From Tamarix chinensis (taxonomy: Eukaryota; Streptophyta; Magnoliopsida; Caryophyllales; Tamaricaceae), in the NCBI GenBank assembly GCA_030549775.1, contig CM060171.1, positions 138,664,859 to 138,728,858 of the forward strand: a stretch of DNA of 64,000 nucleotides, written 5' to 3'. Positions within the stretch are counted from its first letter, which is position 1. The number at the start of each line of letters is the position of its first letter. The position numbers and the translations under genes are program-made. Positions 48,701-62,076 of this stretch are shown here, piece after piece. Below the pieces are notes generated by a model. It searched no databases. It was not told the DNA's origin and saw nothing but the letters and a program-made list of their open reading frames with translations.

Positions 48701-49199
48701 TCTTTCAGCTTAGGAGGAAATTTATTTTGTTAAATAGTATAACACTCCTCATTCAACATAACGGTATCACAATCTTCTAATTTCCTTTTATGAGTAAGAG
48801 TTTCCTTAAGAAATTTAGCATAGTTAGGCATCTGCCTTATGATATAAATTATTGACAAATTAATATGCACTTTTTAAAAAATATCTAGAAATTTATCAAG
48901 TTGTGCATCTAATTTACTTTAGTCTATTCTATCAGGAAATAGAAGAAGGGAGACATATCATTTTACCTCTTGAAATGGGGCTTTAGTTACCTCTTCTTGT
49001 GACTTAGACACTAATTTTGGATCTTTCTCTTCTTCTTTCTTTTCCTCTTGAGGTTGTGGTTTAGGTAACTTTTTTCCACTCCTTAATGATAAACATTAAC
49101 TTGCTCTTCTGGGTTCATGACTATGTCACTTGGCAATGTGTCGGGTTCCCTTCCATAAAATTGCATTGGCTAATTGTCCAATTTGTGCTTCTAATTTCT

Positions 49200-50240
49200 T
49201 AATTGAGGATTATTGATTTTGGAAACATATCTCAGCAATGCTAGTGGATTTGCTCATAATCTTTTCCAAGGAAGGCTTTTGTTGTTACTGAGACAACATG
49301 GGAGCAAGTGGCATGGTTCGGTGTGGTGGAAATATAAAGGGCCTTATTGGAATGTCATTTATCTTACTAATGTTTGGATGGTTCTTCCACTCTGGATTAT
49401 ATATGTTTAAGTATGGATTATTTTGCTTGTCTATATTGCTATCAAGACAATTAACTTGATCAAAAGAGGGTTGGAAAGGATTACCTACTTGACACTTTGT
49501 GCTGACATGTGGTCCACCACATAAGTCAAAAATTGGTACATTCTCTTGAGCCAACATACATGAAAGCTCTTAGTAATTAAATCCATCTTAGCCTGTAATG
49601 TTGCAATGACATTGATAGATTGAATTCTTACATTCCTTTGTACTAGGATACGTTTGGAATGCCATTGATGGGAATCATAAGCTAATTCTTCAATAAAATT
49701 ATAGAATTGCTTAGGAGTATTATTCATAATAGTACCACCTACAACCACATCTAACAAAGAGCTGTTAGTAGTAGGTATAAGAAGTTTGCATTTGTAACAC
49801 ATAGGCAAGCCATGCTTTGGGCATTTTCTTAATAGTTACTTAAATCATTCCCATGAATCATATAGTGATCCAAAATCATTTTTCTCATAAGTGGTGACAC
49901 CATTTATTAACTTAGTAGTTTTTGTAGGTGGAAATAATTTAGAAAGAAATAGATTCACTAATTCATCACAAGTTAAAATAGAATCAGGTGCTAAAGAATT
50001 TAGCCAACTTTTAACCTTGGTATATAATGAGAATGGAAACAATATAAGTCTAATAACATCATTGGAAATGCCATTTACTTAAAAATTATTGCATATTTTG
50101 ATGAAAGTGATAATATGAGCACGTAGGTAATCATTAGGTGTACCTCCAAATTGGATTGAATCTGTATCATCTGAATGATAATAGGCTTGATCTCAAAATT
50201 ATGTGCATTAAGTTTTGGTCTTTTGATATTCTATACAGAA
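49200..50240 (-). pseudogene. Athila gag remnant
   Basis: Fragments in order are VKSWLNSLAPDSILTCDELV and FLSKLFPPTKTTKL (50042-49845), FYNFIEELAYDSHQW (49808-49485) and FDLCGGPHVSTKCQVGNPF (about 49557-49285). This is the capsid core followed by the zinc-binding CGGPH region of Athila gag. Frameshifts separate the three pieces. Confidence 0.87.
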
Positions 50241-50549
50241 TTCGCTATACTATTAATATAGTCTTTTAATGATATCCCAACTTGTTGTAGTTGATTTTAT
50301 TTCTTTTTAATGACAATAACTTTAAAATGTGCCCTTAATTTATGAAAAAATCTCTCAATCTCTAAGTCCAAGGCTACCAATTTACTAGGATTGCTTCGGG
50401 TCATGTACTAGTGACCTTCACCAATACAATAATACCAAAAACCAAGAAAGTTGAGTAAATCTAGAAAATAAAATAAAAGATAAATAACAAAATAAAATAA
50501 TTTCTTAGATCAAGATTTAAAATTTGACATCTAGGGCCGTTAAATTACT

Positions 50550-50567
50550 TTTCTGACAATGGTTTTG
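50550..50567 (-). other. Decayed tRNA-Asp-type primer binding site
   Basis: Directly inside the 5' LTR the minus strand reads AAAACCATTGTCAGAAA. This aligns with the tRNA-Asp primer complement GGCGCCGTTGCCGGGGA, with nearly all differences being G-to-A or C-to-T. Confidence 0.6.
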
Positions 50568-50568
50568 A

Positions 50569-52144
50569 TGTCGGCTAAATATACATATAGGTAAGTATAC
50601 TACTCACAAGTAATAAACATACTAAAGGTAACAAATTATTGTTCCACAGACACTAAATAATAACTAAAAAACTCTAATCAATTAAATTAGTTCTAGGCTA
50701 TCAAAATAAAATAAAGAAATAATTATCAATCTAAACTAAGAATTTCTATTCAAACTAAATTAAGCTACAAAAATAAAATAAAAATCTAATAAATATAAAA
50801 TCAATTAATAAAAGCTACCAAAGAATCTAGATCTATGACTAATCAAATATAATGATCAGTTAATAAATTACCCAATCTTTTCAATTATTAGCTATGTGTC
50901 AATATGAATATTTAACTAACGCACACTCTTGAGCTACATAGTCCTATTTCCAATTTCAATTATTTTATATCTAGTCAAAAATATTTAAATAAATGATGAT
51001 ACTTTAGGCTCAATTAATTATTTAACATTCATTATTATTGTATAAATCATGTAATTATTCTCATAACCCAATCAAATCCTATTTATATTATCTAACCTAA
51101 AGTGGAGAATCAATTATCTCTCTCAACTCAACTTGTTAAATGCCAATTAAAGGTGATCAATCTATTAATTATTTACAATCTAGAACAATAATATAAAACA
51201 CATAGAGTAATCTATTAATCAAGAAATCAATCAATTAATTAGTATAAAAAATAGAGTTTCACCATATCCTTTGTAAAAGAAAATGAGCACACGCTATTAA
51301 TTAAAATGAAAATAAATAAAGAATCTAAATTATACATAAAACATTGAAATATAGAATATTTGAATATAAAATTACAGCATTTCACATTCAAAGTTAGAAA
51401 AAAAAAATAATGATGTTCTACGTGACAAGAGTTTTTTTCCCTTTTAGTGCCCTACGTTCTATAATTTTTTTTCAAGTCCTTTCAATTTTTTGTCACCCTT
51501 TAGTGTCACCTTGTCTCTTCTATTTTTCTTTTTTTTTTCTAGCAATTTTGTTTTTTTCTCTCCCAACCCTATTCTCCTCTTTATTTCCATTATTTTTTGG
51601 TTTTATATTAATGACACACTTGTGTTGTTATTCTTCTTCTCTGTTTATCTTTATTTTCTTTTCATTTTTTCTATTCTATCCTTTTCATTTTCCTTTTCTT
51701 GATATGTTACTCCATGCATGATTTTGTCAATTAGTACATACAAAATAAAATTAAGTAGATAGTAATTAACTTTGTAAAATTATTTCGAACAATTCTTCAC
51801 TTTAGGGTATATTTTTAGATGAAATTTTAGGTTAAATTTTGATCAATATGCAATCTGATTAAGGGAAAAACTATAAATAGAAGTTTTATATGTTGTTTTT
51901 ATATTTACATCAATATTTGAATCATCTAAATCTGAGTTTGCACGTGAAAGCTATGGTTAAAATACAACAAGTTGTCAAAATCATACAAAATAAACTTTAA
52001 GCTCTAAATTAATTAAATATATGATATTATTATAAATTAAGTAAATAATTAAAAATAATTTAAATAATCGCACATATTATTAAAATAAATAAACAAAAGT
52101 TTAAAGTAAAAGGGTATAAAATATATAAAAATATGCCTTCATCA
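50569..52144 (-). repeat. Athila 5' LTR
   Basis: In minus orientation it starts TGATGAAGGCATATTTTTAT at 52144 and ends GCCGACA at 50569. It is ~50 bp shorter than the 3' LTR. The plus-strand T-rich frames at 51410-51721 are the counterpart of 42388-42703 and are not genes. Confidence 0.88.
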
Positions 52145-53560
52145 GGTATATTTGACCTTCTTTCAGTGACTTAACCATGCACTTTTGAGATTGTCTCATC
52201 ACATGACCCCCAACAACTTATTTCAATAGCATGTACCCCACATTAAACCAAATCCACCATCAATCTTTGTTAATCGACCCATGCAACACTTACAACCCCT
52301 TAGCTTCACGCCTATGAAGTTTATCATCCCCTATCGTGTGTCAAACAAATAGGGTACCTACAATCCCTCGGGGTTACCCCCAGCAACACTGCAATATGCT
52401 CATTGATTGACATGGGTAATGAGTTTCTTTAACACCACTTATCACATTTTCGGAGGTTTTAGCCCTAATGTCCCTTATAAGGCTAGTGTCCAACATCAAA
52501 TTTTGTTGATTACCACATCGAATATGCACAACATCATGCAATAATAGCATAAAGAGATGTATATAAGGGTCACTAAGTCATAATTGAGACATAATAATGA
52601 AATTAAAACCCTTTAAGAATCCAGGGAGCACCCATATTCACATTGCACTTTTGTGAGATGCTTGGGACAAGTCACAGACCATGACAAACAAGATCGTACC
52701 AACTTTGACCTTAAGCTAAGTGATCTATAACTAAATTGACACAAATCAAAGTTAGGAAAAGACTTATGCATTTTGCTAAATATCAATTGAACACCCATTA
52801 CTAATTTCCCCATTGGTATATGGCTTAATCTCCTAACTCATAATAATTGAACACCAAAAATTTAAAACTCGCAACCTGCTTTCAATATCCCAAAAGCCAC
52901 AATCTCCACCATATTTTTTTTTATAAGTCACACCCATGTCTAGGATGGGTTTGTCAAAAATCTCTGTACAAGATTTGCTACCAGGGTTTTATTCATCAAA
53001 CAAAGTATTTGAATCCTAAGCCCAACCTTATGTTTTGGTGTGCAAATTATGTCCCATGACATAAGGAAAATGTGTTTCCTATCATCCAAGTGATTTACCC
53101 AAATATCTCTTTGGTGTTTTGTAAGTTGGGTGATGGTTGTTTGGGAAAGAGGTATGTGAACATATAGTAGGTTGGTAAGGAGGAAAATGTGGACCGGATT
53201 AGTTTTAGGCAACCCACATATGATTAAAGGTTATTTTTCCAATATCAAAGATGATTTTTTGTATTTGGTTAAGTAAGTGATGGTATGTGGAGTTGTGATG
53301 TTTGTGCCAGAGGTGGAAATAGCCAAAATACTTGTCATCCAAATTCATTTTACCTGTGGCTAGGACTATTCCAATTGCTTCTTGTTTTTGTTTGTTGGAA
53401 TTGAGGCTAAAATAAATGGAGGACTTGTAAACTTGAATTTTCTTCCCTAACCATAAAGCATATACTATAAAAATTTCATAAACAATCGATAAAGATGAAA
53501 AATCTATAGCACCAAATGTGAAAAATATTGTTAGCAAACATTAGATGGGAGATTAGAGGT
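52145..53560 (-). mobile_element. LINE reverse-transcriptase remnant
   Basis: The frame 53537-53205 has YKSSIYFSLNSN, DDKYFGYFHLW and a thumb-like segment, the decayed K-YLG-P block of a LINE RT. Frame 53212-52940 adds SWDIICTPKHKVGLRIQ and MNKTLVANLVQRF, the W-ICxPK-GGLG-R and N-ALL-K--WR blocks. Below this the segment 52700-52460 resembles 41280-41041 beyond the Athila element. It is probably the same LINE family as 39960-41480, in the same orientation. Confidence 0.8.
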
Positions 53561-53674
53561 GCCCTTTTTTTTATTCTAATTTTATGGAATAGATTGTCAC
53601 ATGCATAAAGCGTAAATATACATATGATAATTTGAGAACACAATATAAAGAGATAGGGGGATTAAGGCATCCTT

Positions 53675-55880
53675 TGTAACACCTCCATTTTTATAACCAA
53701 AAAAATATGTTTTACAAGACATTTTGTGAAAGCTAAATAAGAAATATATGGTGTTTTCATCACGTCCAACATACGAGAGGTATGATTAATACCAAATCTA
53801 TGATGGGTACAAGGTTAAAACGTAAACTCATATCCCAAAAGTCAGGCATGGTCATCACCTTACCTGAGTTCAATACAAGGTTTACAAAACTATCTAAAAA
53901 ATAAATAGAACATCAATAAGACCAAACCATACTCAATAAGAGCAAACCAAAATAAAACGTGGGTTCCTAAGGATCCAAGCCAAAAAGCTTATTGAGCCAA
54001 CTAGAGACTAATACGAACCTGACTAACCGGATCGTACTCGATCCGTTAAACGAGGGTCGGGAACGTACTCGTTTCCTCCTGAACCGGAGTAATCTCCGAG
54101 CCAGACATTGATACTTCAACGGATTTGTGCGCGAATTAACAGGAAATCTCGAGAAATTTCATTCCAAAAACCTTCTTCTTTACAAGCAAACCCTGCCTGA
54201 TATATATGACGGGAATCGAACACCCACAAAAAGGGGGAGAGGGAAAGGGTGAGAAAACAGTTGACCTAGGGCCTCAGATTTGGTGTCAGGGACAAGATCC
54301 GGGGCAGGCAAAGGTGGACGTGTGTCGATGGTGACCAGCAACGGTCATCAACAGGGCCGAAAAGAGAAACGGGGTCGAGCCACCAAGAGAGGAACAAAAA
54401 AAAGGTGATCGGCGCTCCCCGAAGGAGGAAGATGGCTTAAATAGGTGGGTAACTAGGGCACGAAGGGTCACCCGCCGATTGGGCCAAAACTTGGGCCTGG
54501 GCTCAAGTTTTGGTTCAACCCAACTTAGCTTAAAAGGAGGTTAACGCTATTCTCCTATTTTCATTAGATTCAAGAGGCGATTATAACGGGATAATACTGA
54601 ACCTGAATCCAATGCAAATAGGGAAACAAGGACTAAGTTACCCATACTCATTTAGGCTCGGGGGCGGCCATTGATAACCAACTCCGCCTAACCTGAGATT
54701 ATCAATGGGATTTCCAAAAATTAGGGTAAAATCATCATCGGCCACTAAACACACACACCCTAAAAAAATATTAATGTTCCAACCATGATTACACATGTTA
54801 CACATTCAAGCTTAATTAATTACAAAAACACAGTTCAAAAGTGCTTCCGCCCCCGCTCATTGCCTCCACTCCTCAATCTGGCTTCGAATCCCAACTTACC
54901 CTGAAGATGGAAAACGTGAAATTATATGAGTGAGGAGCCAACAGGGTACGATTATCAAAAAGTAAAAGGAGAGAAGTAGCTGATGAAGTGCGGTCCGTAT
55001 CAGAGACTCAAAACTCTTAACCCCACATAAGAAAACCACAGTAACCTTCATAATAACTAAAAAAATGTGGTATGAGCACAAAAAACATATAGATTAAGAC
55101 TTAATTATCATACATAATCATGGTTCATACATATATAGCATCATATTATGTTATGTTGACATTTGGTATTTAATAATGCATTAGAAAAGAGAATACATTC
55201 ATAAGGCAACTCTAAGAAATCAATTCTGATTAATGTTTAACCATGTTGACAACCAACCATATATGGAAATTAAAAGATTACAACCTAGGGCAATATAATA
55301 TGAAATCTAGTATACCATGAGAGTATATTAGGTAAAATAAGGACTGACAATGGATCCAACAAGAATTTCAATCATATAAGGAAATGTTCACCACAATAGG
55401 CACATAATCCATAATAGAAAGTTGCATGAAGACATATGACCAAAAAACACAATCAAGGAAATTCATATAAGCCTTAGGCATTTGGACATGAACTCTAAAG
55501 CATAAGCTTGTACATTCAGCCCTACCGCCAATGGATAAAACTCATGGGGCATAAATACTATCAACAAGGCATGAAAACCAAAAGAATATAGGGACTCCAA
55601 TATCCTACTACAAATGGAAAACAACTAAGGAAAGAAATAGTAATAATAAGATTATCTTGCTCCACAACAAATGAGCATCAACGCCGAGGGATGGTACAAG
55701 GAATCCAATGTCTGCCGAGCTTGAAACTATAAATGCCACTGTAAGATGAATAACATGTCCACTACTAATGGAATCTAACTAAGGTATCTTAATATTTAAT
55801 TATATATAACCCCTTTAGAGTTCCAAGGTCATATAAAGTAGAAAAAACATCAAGCTACTATAAGACTAGGAGCCCCTAGT
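53675..55880 (-). mobile_element. Possible LTR-like unit of a related subfamily
   Basis: TGTAACACCTCCATTTTTATAACC at 53675 has the form of the left edge of a minus-oriented member. A GC-richer block (about 54000-54560) and a GTAACACC-family AT-rich flank follow, but the hairpin and module array of the giant family are not seen. The right end is not identified; 55880 is only where the next TGTAAC terminus begins. Confidence 0.4.
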
Positions 55881-56854
55881 TGTAACAACCCCAAATTTTG
55901 TACATATATTTTTTAGTAGAAGTAATTATCTAAACTATTGAGTGTTATATCACAACCAATATAGAGTGAGGTATGATGTAACACCCCCCAAAAAATCATA
56001 ATTGAAAATTTTCATTTAATCAAATTAAACACAAGAACGGGGGTGCTACCACTGTGATTAGTATAAGCCCGGCCCCCAGTCAGTCTCGCATCAACCACAA
56101 GGCTAAGGATAATTTCACTAAAATATTAAACACACTTATGACAGAGATCCATAGAAAACCGTAATATTCATAACAAGAGAATCAGAGTGTGTGATTAAAA
56201 TTCATTATAACCTAAAAAGGGGTTACATAGTCAAATCCCCCAAAGGGGCTAAAATAATACAACGCATTAAACTACAAGCATAGTTAGGAAAGTCTAGACT
56301 ACACATGTGGAACAGACCTATTCAATCTTTTGTTAACCTCATGAAAATACAGAACTAAGATAGATCAATATCTATCACATAACTCTATTTACTTAGATTG
56401 ATTTCCCATTGAATCAATTTTCCCTCTCTAAAAAAATCCATAGACAGTATATATATATTATTTTTGTCATAGGGGGCGAGGAAAATAAGTTATTTTGGGC
56501 CCTATGCCAAGTCACAAATGATCAACATTTAGCCTCATCCCGATGCCTCAAATATGTCATAGGCATCGAAAATGGCATCTCCTACCTGCACAAACTCAAA
56601 AGGGACCTTTTCTCATGGGAATGAGTAGTACTCATGAAACGGGTAGTCAGTATGCTATGTACTGAGCAAGGTAACCATGAAACTAAGGCCAAACACAGAA
56701 TACAAATAACATAATAAAGTAACTATATAGATGAACCATACATGAAATACAAATAGTATAAGCCGTGTTACAATACGATTAACTTAATCATTAGATCTCT
56801 GGTCAATGTACCCATTTCACATCATTCTCTTTATAGGTCCATACGAGTATGGGA

Positions 56855-57205
56855 ACCCCACTATTTTAGTTGATGGACCGAAAAACACCTAGGACATAAC
56901 ACATTTGGCTACTATTATTCATCAGTGGAACAGTCTCTAGGACATAAGGCACCTGACCACTATTATTGGCCGGTGAATCGATCTGGACCAACTCTCATGG
57001 TGTTTCAATGTAAGTAGATAATATCTTTCCATAGTTTATCATCATTAGGTTTGGTTTTTTTGAGCTCAAGATCCCCCACTATTATAGTCGGTGGACCAAA
57101 AAATACCCAAGGCAGAACACACCTGACCACTATTATTTGTCTGCGGAACAGTCTCCAGGGCACAAGGTACCTAGCCACTATTATTTGTTGGTGGACTGGT
57201 TTGGG
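56855..57205 (-). repeat. Six-module array in the 55977-60295 LTR
   Basis: On the plus strand two trios appear as reverse complements: CCCCACTATTTTAGTTGATGGACC, ACTATTATTCATCAGTGGAAC and CCACTATTATTGGCCGGTGAATCG (56855-56985), then CCCCACTATTATAGTCGGTGGACC and two more (57076-57205). Order and spacing match the plus-oriented copies. Confidence 0.82.
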
Positions 57206-58695
57206 CTTGTCTCAACAATCTTTCTCTTTAAATGGTTAGTATCTTATTCATGTCTTATTCGATAAATATTTTCACCCTAGACAATGCATGTCCTTTGGAC
57301 TAGTCGCTCACACAACCTGTCTACCCCTATTCTCTTGAAAGGGTCGTCACATATCTTTGGACCTCTACACCTCCTAGTACATCCAAACATCCTTTCGCCT
57401 TTCCCTTACTTGCTATGAATACCCAACTCATGTGCATGTGGGGTGAGGCCCACTTTCCCATATCTCTGAGTCAACTCACTATTGCTCTCTAAGGTTTTGC
57501 TCGAAAACCCTAATTTGGCTTATATGGCTCAACCTTCCTTTATCTCACGCAACCCATGTTTTCTTTGCCCCCAACTCATCACCTCACTTGATTCATCCCC
57601 AAGCATCACACGTTACTTCCCATTTTGTGCATGTGACCACAAAACCCTAGTTGGTCACCCCAAACCCTAGCACCTCTCTTTTCTCATATGTTATCCCTCC
57701 ATTACTCTCACTTACCACCCCCTTTTCCACATAACACGCATTCACCCTCCATGTGACATCCTTCCACTCTTACCTCATGTCCTAACCCTCTCCATTATTT
57801 CTCCCTTCCATAGTCTCCTCCACTTAGGGTTTTCCTTGCAAACCCTAGCCAAGCTCCCCATGCACCCTTATACCAACCTACGTACTATTTTTCACCAATG
57901 GATTCCAATCACCCAAATAACTCTCCCTTTACTTTACTTAAACCTAAAATTAACTTTTCTCACGTAAGGATCATCCTCACACAAAGACGATCCATCCCAT
58001 GCAAACCCTAGAATCCCCATGCAGATTCACTTCACTCTCTTATTTTGTCCATATTATCATTTTATTTTTCCACCCATAAGTCATGAGGTAATTAGGTCAT
58101 TCTTACTTTTCTTTAGTTAACTCACTCCCTTTACCCCTTTCATATTTCCATCACCACGCCATATATTTTAAAGCCTCCTAGCATACATGTCCTAAAGGGC
58201 CATATCACATAAGCACCACAAGCCATAAGCCACATGATACATTATCATTTTATACATGCCATAAAGAGAGCACATATACTTACCTTAGCTCTACATTGTG
58301 CTACAAGTAAGTAGTTATAATCACATAAGGTACACAGATATATCATCACACATAACATGTAAAGCACATAATAAACATATTAGGCCTTAACCACCTAAAA
58401 CGACACCAGTCTTAGAGCACACTCCTATACCTTTTTAGGGTTCAGACTTGGTTCACTTATAAGAGGAAACTACTAGGGTTAACTTCCCTCTTATCAACAT
58501 TATCATTATTTCTTACTTAACTTTATTATAACATAGTATTAGGGATATTAATAATAATAGTAACTTTATTAGTTAAAATAAGGATATTATCCTTAAAGCT
58601 GTTAATCATGCTATTATTACCCAAAATAGGTTTAGGTAGTTATATTAGTCAATGACAAGATATTATTAACAATATTAGCAATAATAATGATTAAA

Positions 58696-58698
<3 letters not shown>

Positions 58699-58735
<37 letters not shown>

Positions 58736-58790
58736 TACTAATAATAGTTTGAATAATAATAATAGTAATAATAATAATAGTAACGACAGT

Positions 58791-58837
<47 letters not shown>

Positions 58838-58839
58838 GA

Positions 58840-58877
<38 letters not shown>

Positions 58878-58903
58878 AATAATAATAATAATAATAATAA
58901 TAA
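58699..58903. repeat. AAT and GAT microsatellites
   Basis: Several AAT blocks and an uninterrupted run of about twelve GAT triplets. They encode poly-Asn and poly-Asp in a spurious plus-strand frame. The tract corresponds to the TTA-rich zone of the other LTR copies. Confidence 0.95.
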
Positions 58904-61900
58904 AGTTAGAATAATAATTACACTAATTATACTTAAGGGCTAGGAAGGTTAGGGCACAACTTGGTGAAGGTGGCAGCTAGGGGGCGGCGGTGGCGGCGGT
59001 AGAAGTGAGGGTTGGAGAAGGTGGTATTTTAGGGATAGAAGAGTGAGAGAGTGAAATGGTGGTTGTGGTGGTGGTAGACTCTTTGGATTGAGAGGTTTAG
59101 AGTGGTGGTGGTGGCGCAACAAGGGTAGTGACGCAAGTGGTGGTGGTTGTGGTGGCTGAGGGTGGTGGAGAAGGAGGAAGGTTGAAGGAGAGGGAGAAAG
59201 GAAGATAGGGGAGGCTTTACTGAGTTGATTGGGTGGTAGGGGAGGTGGTGATTACGGAGGAGGAGGCAACGCACAGCGGCAAGAGGGGCAGCGATGGGTA
59301 CAAAGTGGCAGGTCGAGCAACCAACTTTGCATTGTTGGGGTGGCTCGTGTATGGGGAACCAAGGGTGATGAGTGGCTCGGTTTGGTGGAGGGTAATGTAG
59401 GGAAGGGTTTGGGAAGTGTTTCGGGTGGCAGTGTCGCTCAACGGCGACCGGGGCAGCGTTTGAAGTGGTGGTGGCGCAAATACGCATGAGAATTCTGGAT
59501 AGGGTAAAGAGACCAAATGGGATTGGTATGGGGTATTTATAGGCCATTGGAGAGAGGATAAGAAAAAAGGGGGAAGATGATTAGGGGGTAGGTGAGGTAG
59601 GGCTTGCCGGCCAGTGGTGGCAGGCTGGTATGAGCTTGGAATTTGTAGGGTGCAAGTCGATAGAGGGAGAGAAGGAAAAGGGGAAGGGGCACGCGTAGAA
59701 GGAGGCACAGGCAGGTTGGAGTTGGAAAGGGAAAGGAAAAGGGCGGGGGAGAGAGAAGGGAGGTGCAGGCCGGGCGGTCTAGGGAAAAAGAAAAGAAAGA
59801 AAAAGAATGGAGAGAATCAGCGGGTGAGGGAGGAGAAAGAAAAGAACGGCGGGCTGGGCCACGCGGGGGAAAGAAGAGAGGGAGGGGAAGGCTAGGCTTG
59901 GCATGACCCAATTATAGGAAGAAGGGGAGAAAAAGAAAAAGGAGAAAGGGGAAAGAGAAGAAAGAAAAAGGAAGAAGGAAAAAAAATGGAAAAATAGGTT
60001 GGTTGGGGTGTTTAGGATATTTTGGTATTTTTAAATATTTGAAAATAATAAGAATTAATAAAATAATAATTAAATTTTCTTTTTATATTAAATTAGAATA
60101 TTTTGAGTAATTTTTCCTGAATTCTATTTTTAACTAGAAAAATAATTTAATATTCCCCAATTAAATTATTTATTATTTTTCTCTTTTTTATCTTTAATAC
60201 TCCCCTTATTTTAATGAAATAATATATTTAACTAATTTCTCTAATAAATCCCTATTTTATCATAATTTCCTAAATTAGGATTTTGAGGTATTTCATATGA
60301 TCATTATCTAACCCGTGCTAGTTTCCAGGCCAAAAAAAACTCAGTTATGAAGATTAAGTGTGATATCCAAGGACAGGGTAAAACCCAATAACATTCAACA
60401 AAAGTAGAAGAGACTGTAAATACCTTAAGCCGAAGTTTTACAACACTTGATGTCTCAAATGGTTACAGAAAGAACAACAAAATACTACTAGAATGGAGAC
60501 ATTGAATAGCCCTAAAAAAATGATCTAACCCAACCTAGCAAGATTAAAAATGCCCATTGAGTAGGTAGAGGACCATAAAATGAAATCCATTAGTACAATG
60601 GTGTAGACTAAGCTCAGTACACAACACTAATCATGTAAAGGTCACATGGAGCACATAGAAGGTATTATAGTGAAATCATGGCATGAATCACAGTAATAAA
60701 TACATATGATAACTAATTATGATAATCATGCCACAACATAATCATCTCCAAGACCACATGCTCATCATACCATCCCATTAAATCTATTTAGAACCATTAA
60801 ATAATCTTATCATAATCATATATAAAGCAAGATCTATATAACTCATAACCATTAGGAGTTTGCACTGGGGCAATTCGAAGATGTATAAGGTACATCAACC
60901 ATATCAGCACATAAGACGATACAATACCCTCCAATCATACCACCAAATTAAATCTCAATAAAGCTAAAGAGAAAAAAATATATGAACGTGTATAGAGTAA
61001 TTTGATCATAATAGTATATACATGCAACATAATACTCTAAACCATTTCATCATAATCAATACACATAAAACCAGAGGTAGGGCACATGGATAATTACATA
61101 ACCACAATCTAATACATTACTAATAACCACACAATAGTTACTATCATTTTTATTACTCGATGTGATATAAGAGATAACTTGGAGTCATATAAAGTACTTT
61201 GATCATACTAACACATAAAAGCAATATAGTACATTTCCAACCAAACTACCTGGAGGCACTTAAAGTACATAATTCATACTGGCACACTAAATCAACACAA
61301 TACCCTTATGTCTATGTCATTTAATCCTTAAATATTGATACCCTCTATAGGGCCCGTAGGTCACTTATATAATAGACTTGAGCCTTACCAAGGCACTAAG
61401 GCACACTAGTAAAACCAAATAAAAAATGAGGAATCTTGCCTTACCTCTAGAGCAGCTGACCTTAAATAGTAAACTATTTCTAACATCAAGGTCTTCTACT
61501 TCAAATATTAATATTTTTTTGTGATCACATATATCACATAATGCACAATCATTTCAAATTTCATTCTTAACCATTTTTCTTTATTTCGAATTATTCAAAT
61601 CAATATGAAGGTCAATGATCCAAGACAAAGTTAAAGTAAACACTAAGTTCAATCTAAGAATCCGCTAAGGCTATCATAATCCAATTATTCATAGTTAGGA
61701 GCATTAGATCATAAATGACCAAAATGCCATTATAGGTTATTTACTCATTAAATTCCCATTTTATTATCAAATATTATTAGAATTGAATGAAGTTCATAGC
61801 ATAAATAAATAACCTTAAAGGAAAATTTTTATCATTTTGTCCATAAACTTGTAAATCACACTTAAGCCCATTTGGCACATAAAATCCTAATCATACATAT

Positions 61901-62076
61901 TCGGCACATCATGTTTCACATACTTATCATAATAAACATAATATAACACATATTAGAACATATGCTAAAATATTATACATGTGAAAAGGCTACAATACCA
62001 CTACAGCATACAAATCTTTATTCACTTGAAACTATATATATACAAGCTCAATCCTTGACATATCAAATATCAAAAT

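Larger units (their letters stand above)
41486..52144 (-). mobile_element. Athila-type Ty3/gypsy retrotransposon, decayed, with both LTRs
   Basis: Two similar LTRs in the same orientation bound a 7.45-kb internal region. On the minus strand the order is 5' LTR (52144-50569), primer site, gag, protease, RT, RNase H, integrase, a noncoding or env-like stretch, polypurine tract and 3' LTR (43114-41486). The protein order and the specific peptides ([36 protein letters not shown]) fit the Athila lineage. Every coding domain is broken by stops and frameshifts, and the LTRs differ by many substitutions and indels, so the insertion is old. A target duplication is not recognisable: ATTAA lies on the left and GGTAT on the right. 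Confidence 0.9.
55977..60295 (-). mobile_element. Solo giant LTR, 4.32 kb, minus orientation
   Basis: In minus orientation it starts TGAAATACCTC (60295) and ends GGGGGGTGTTACA (55977). It is flanked by a perfect 5-bp duplication TATGA (55972-55976 and 60296-60300). It carries, in sense order, the pyrimidine-rich leader (purine-rich on plus, 58960-60000), AAT/GAT microsatellites, the cassette core near 58390-58450, CCCTA-rich phrases (57480-58030), six CACTATTATT...GGTGGA modules (56855-57205), and the 3' GC-rich inverted block near 56040. No gag-pol is present. Confidence 0.87.

Noticed and set aside
58749..58943. Open frame of poly-Asn and poly-Asp
   Set aside because: Produced only by AAT and GAT triplet runs within the LTR.
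59029..59911. Several Pro/Ser/His-rich frames on both strands
   Set aside because: They fall in the leader block of the 55977-60295 LTR and have no recognised domain; their codon pattern follows CT-rich composition.
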